Positions 63,611 to 64,000 of a stretch of 64,000 nt of DNA are shown here, piece after piece. The notes under the pieces were generated by a model. The model saw nothing but the letters and a program-made list of their open reading frames with translations, was not told the origin of the DNA and ran no database searches. A program made the translations under genes and the position numbers. The DNA is from Phragmites australis (Eukaryota; Streptophyta; Magnoliopsida; Poales; Poaceae): assembly GCF_958298935.1 (NCBI RefSeq), contig NC_084921.1, positions 5,962,001-6,026,000 of the forward strand, read 5' to 3'. The first letter of the stretch is position 1. Each line of letters begins with the position of its first letter.

Positions 63611-64000
63611 TGTGAGGAATCATCCAGATAATATTCTAATTAATCATTAAGTCTATCATTTGTGTAATCACGACTACAACGATTAATCAGAATATCATTC
63701 TGGTAGTCCCGGCACGTGTTTTGTGCCCAAGATTAAAACACATGACTTTCCATCATTCAACATAACAACACATCTTAATAAAGAGCAAGTAATTATTATT
63801 ATATTATAAGTTCTTAAGCCAGAAACAAGTTTACAATAATTTACATCAAAAGAGATAAAACTACGCAGCGGAAGAACTAAAACTTAACAAGAATAAAAAG
63901 ACTGGTGGAGCCATGTGCCCTTAGGCTCCACCCAAACCTAGCCGCACGAGTAGACGACACTACTTTTGCCTGCCACCGGCACTGGTGGACATGAAGTAGC
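63611..64000. mobile_element. LTR-type element, left end only (runs off window)
   Basis: It begins TGTGAGGAATCATCC and continues with sequence parallel to the first 300 bases of the element at 40485 (AATATTCTAATTAATCATTAAG, CACGTGTTTTGTGCCCAAGAT, ACGCAGCGGAAGAAC). The two are the same LTR family, clearly diverged. The right end is outside the window. Confidence 0.7.

Overview
This is nuclear DNA of a grass. It carries spliced genes with GC-rich first exons and typical GT..AG introns, and the space between them is filled with nested LTR retrotransposons, solo LTRs, MITE-like elements and an endogenous pararetrovirus. The gene models (a type 2 metallothionein, a cytosolic TPI and a PRT6-type E3 ligase ending in FYGSD) are monocot-like. 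The exact species cannot be told from the sequence alone.

Five protein genes could be resolved to complete, frame-consistent exon chains. They are: a TON1-recruiting-motif/DUF4378 protein (1028-4123, +, 4 exons, 728 aa); a type 2 metallothionein (6955-8307, +, 3 exons, 82 aa); the Arg/N-degron E3 ubiquitin ligase PRT6 (30273-19180, -, 17 exons, 2074 aa); cytosolic triosephosphate isomerase (36187-39372, +, 9 exons, 253 aa); and a MIP1-type leucine-zipper/DUF547 protein (46513-50323, +, 9 exons, 564 aa). They are unrelated housekeeping or regulatory genes (microtubule organisation, metal/redox homeostasis, oxygen- and N-degron-dependent proteolysis, glycolysis, and an unassigned DUF547 function). 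No operon or gene cluster is implied.

Between the genes: 9949-13510 is a decayed minus-strand Ty3/gypsy element (LTR, PPT, integrase and upstream pol). It abuts an AT-rich, broken caulimovirid-like endogenous pararetrovirus (about 13511-17350) that still has a TATAAAA promoter-like segment. Downstream of TPI, a solo LTR (40485-45693) contains a second solo LTR (43087-45498) with a perfect 5-bp target duplication. Downstream of the DUF547 gene lies a stack: a minus-strand copia 3' end (50845-53555), a gypsy LTR fragment (53556-54087), and a plus-strand copia element (54088 to about 62400). The gag and pol of that copia were split by two later solo LTRs (55171-58207 and 60244-61723). A further LTR runs off the right edge (63611-64000).

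No tRNA, rRNA, CRISPR array or bacterial-type system was seen. The most informative material is the insertion chronology, the repeat substructure inside the LTRs, the pararetroviral remnant, and an unusual cysteine spacing in the metallothionein.
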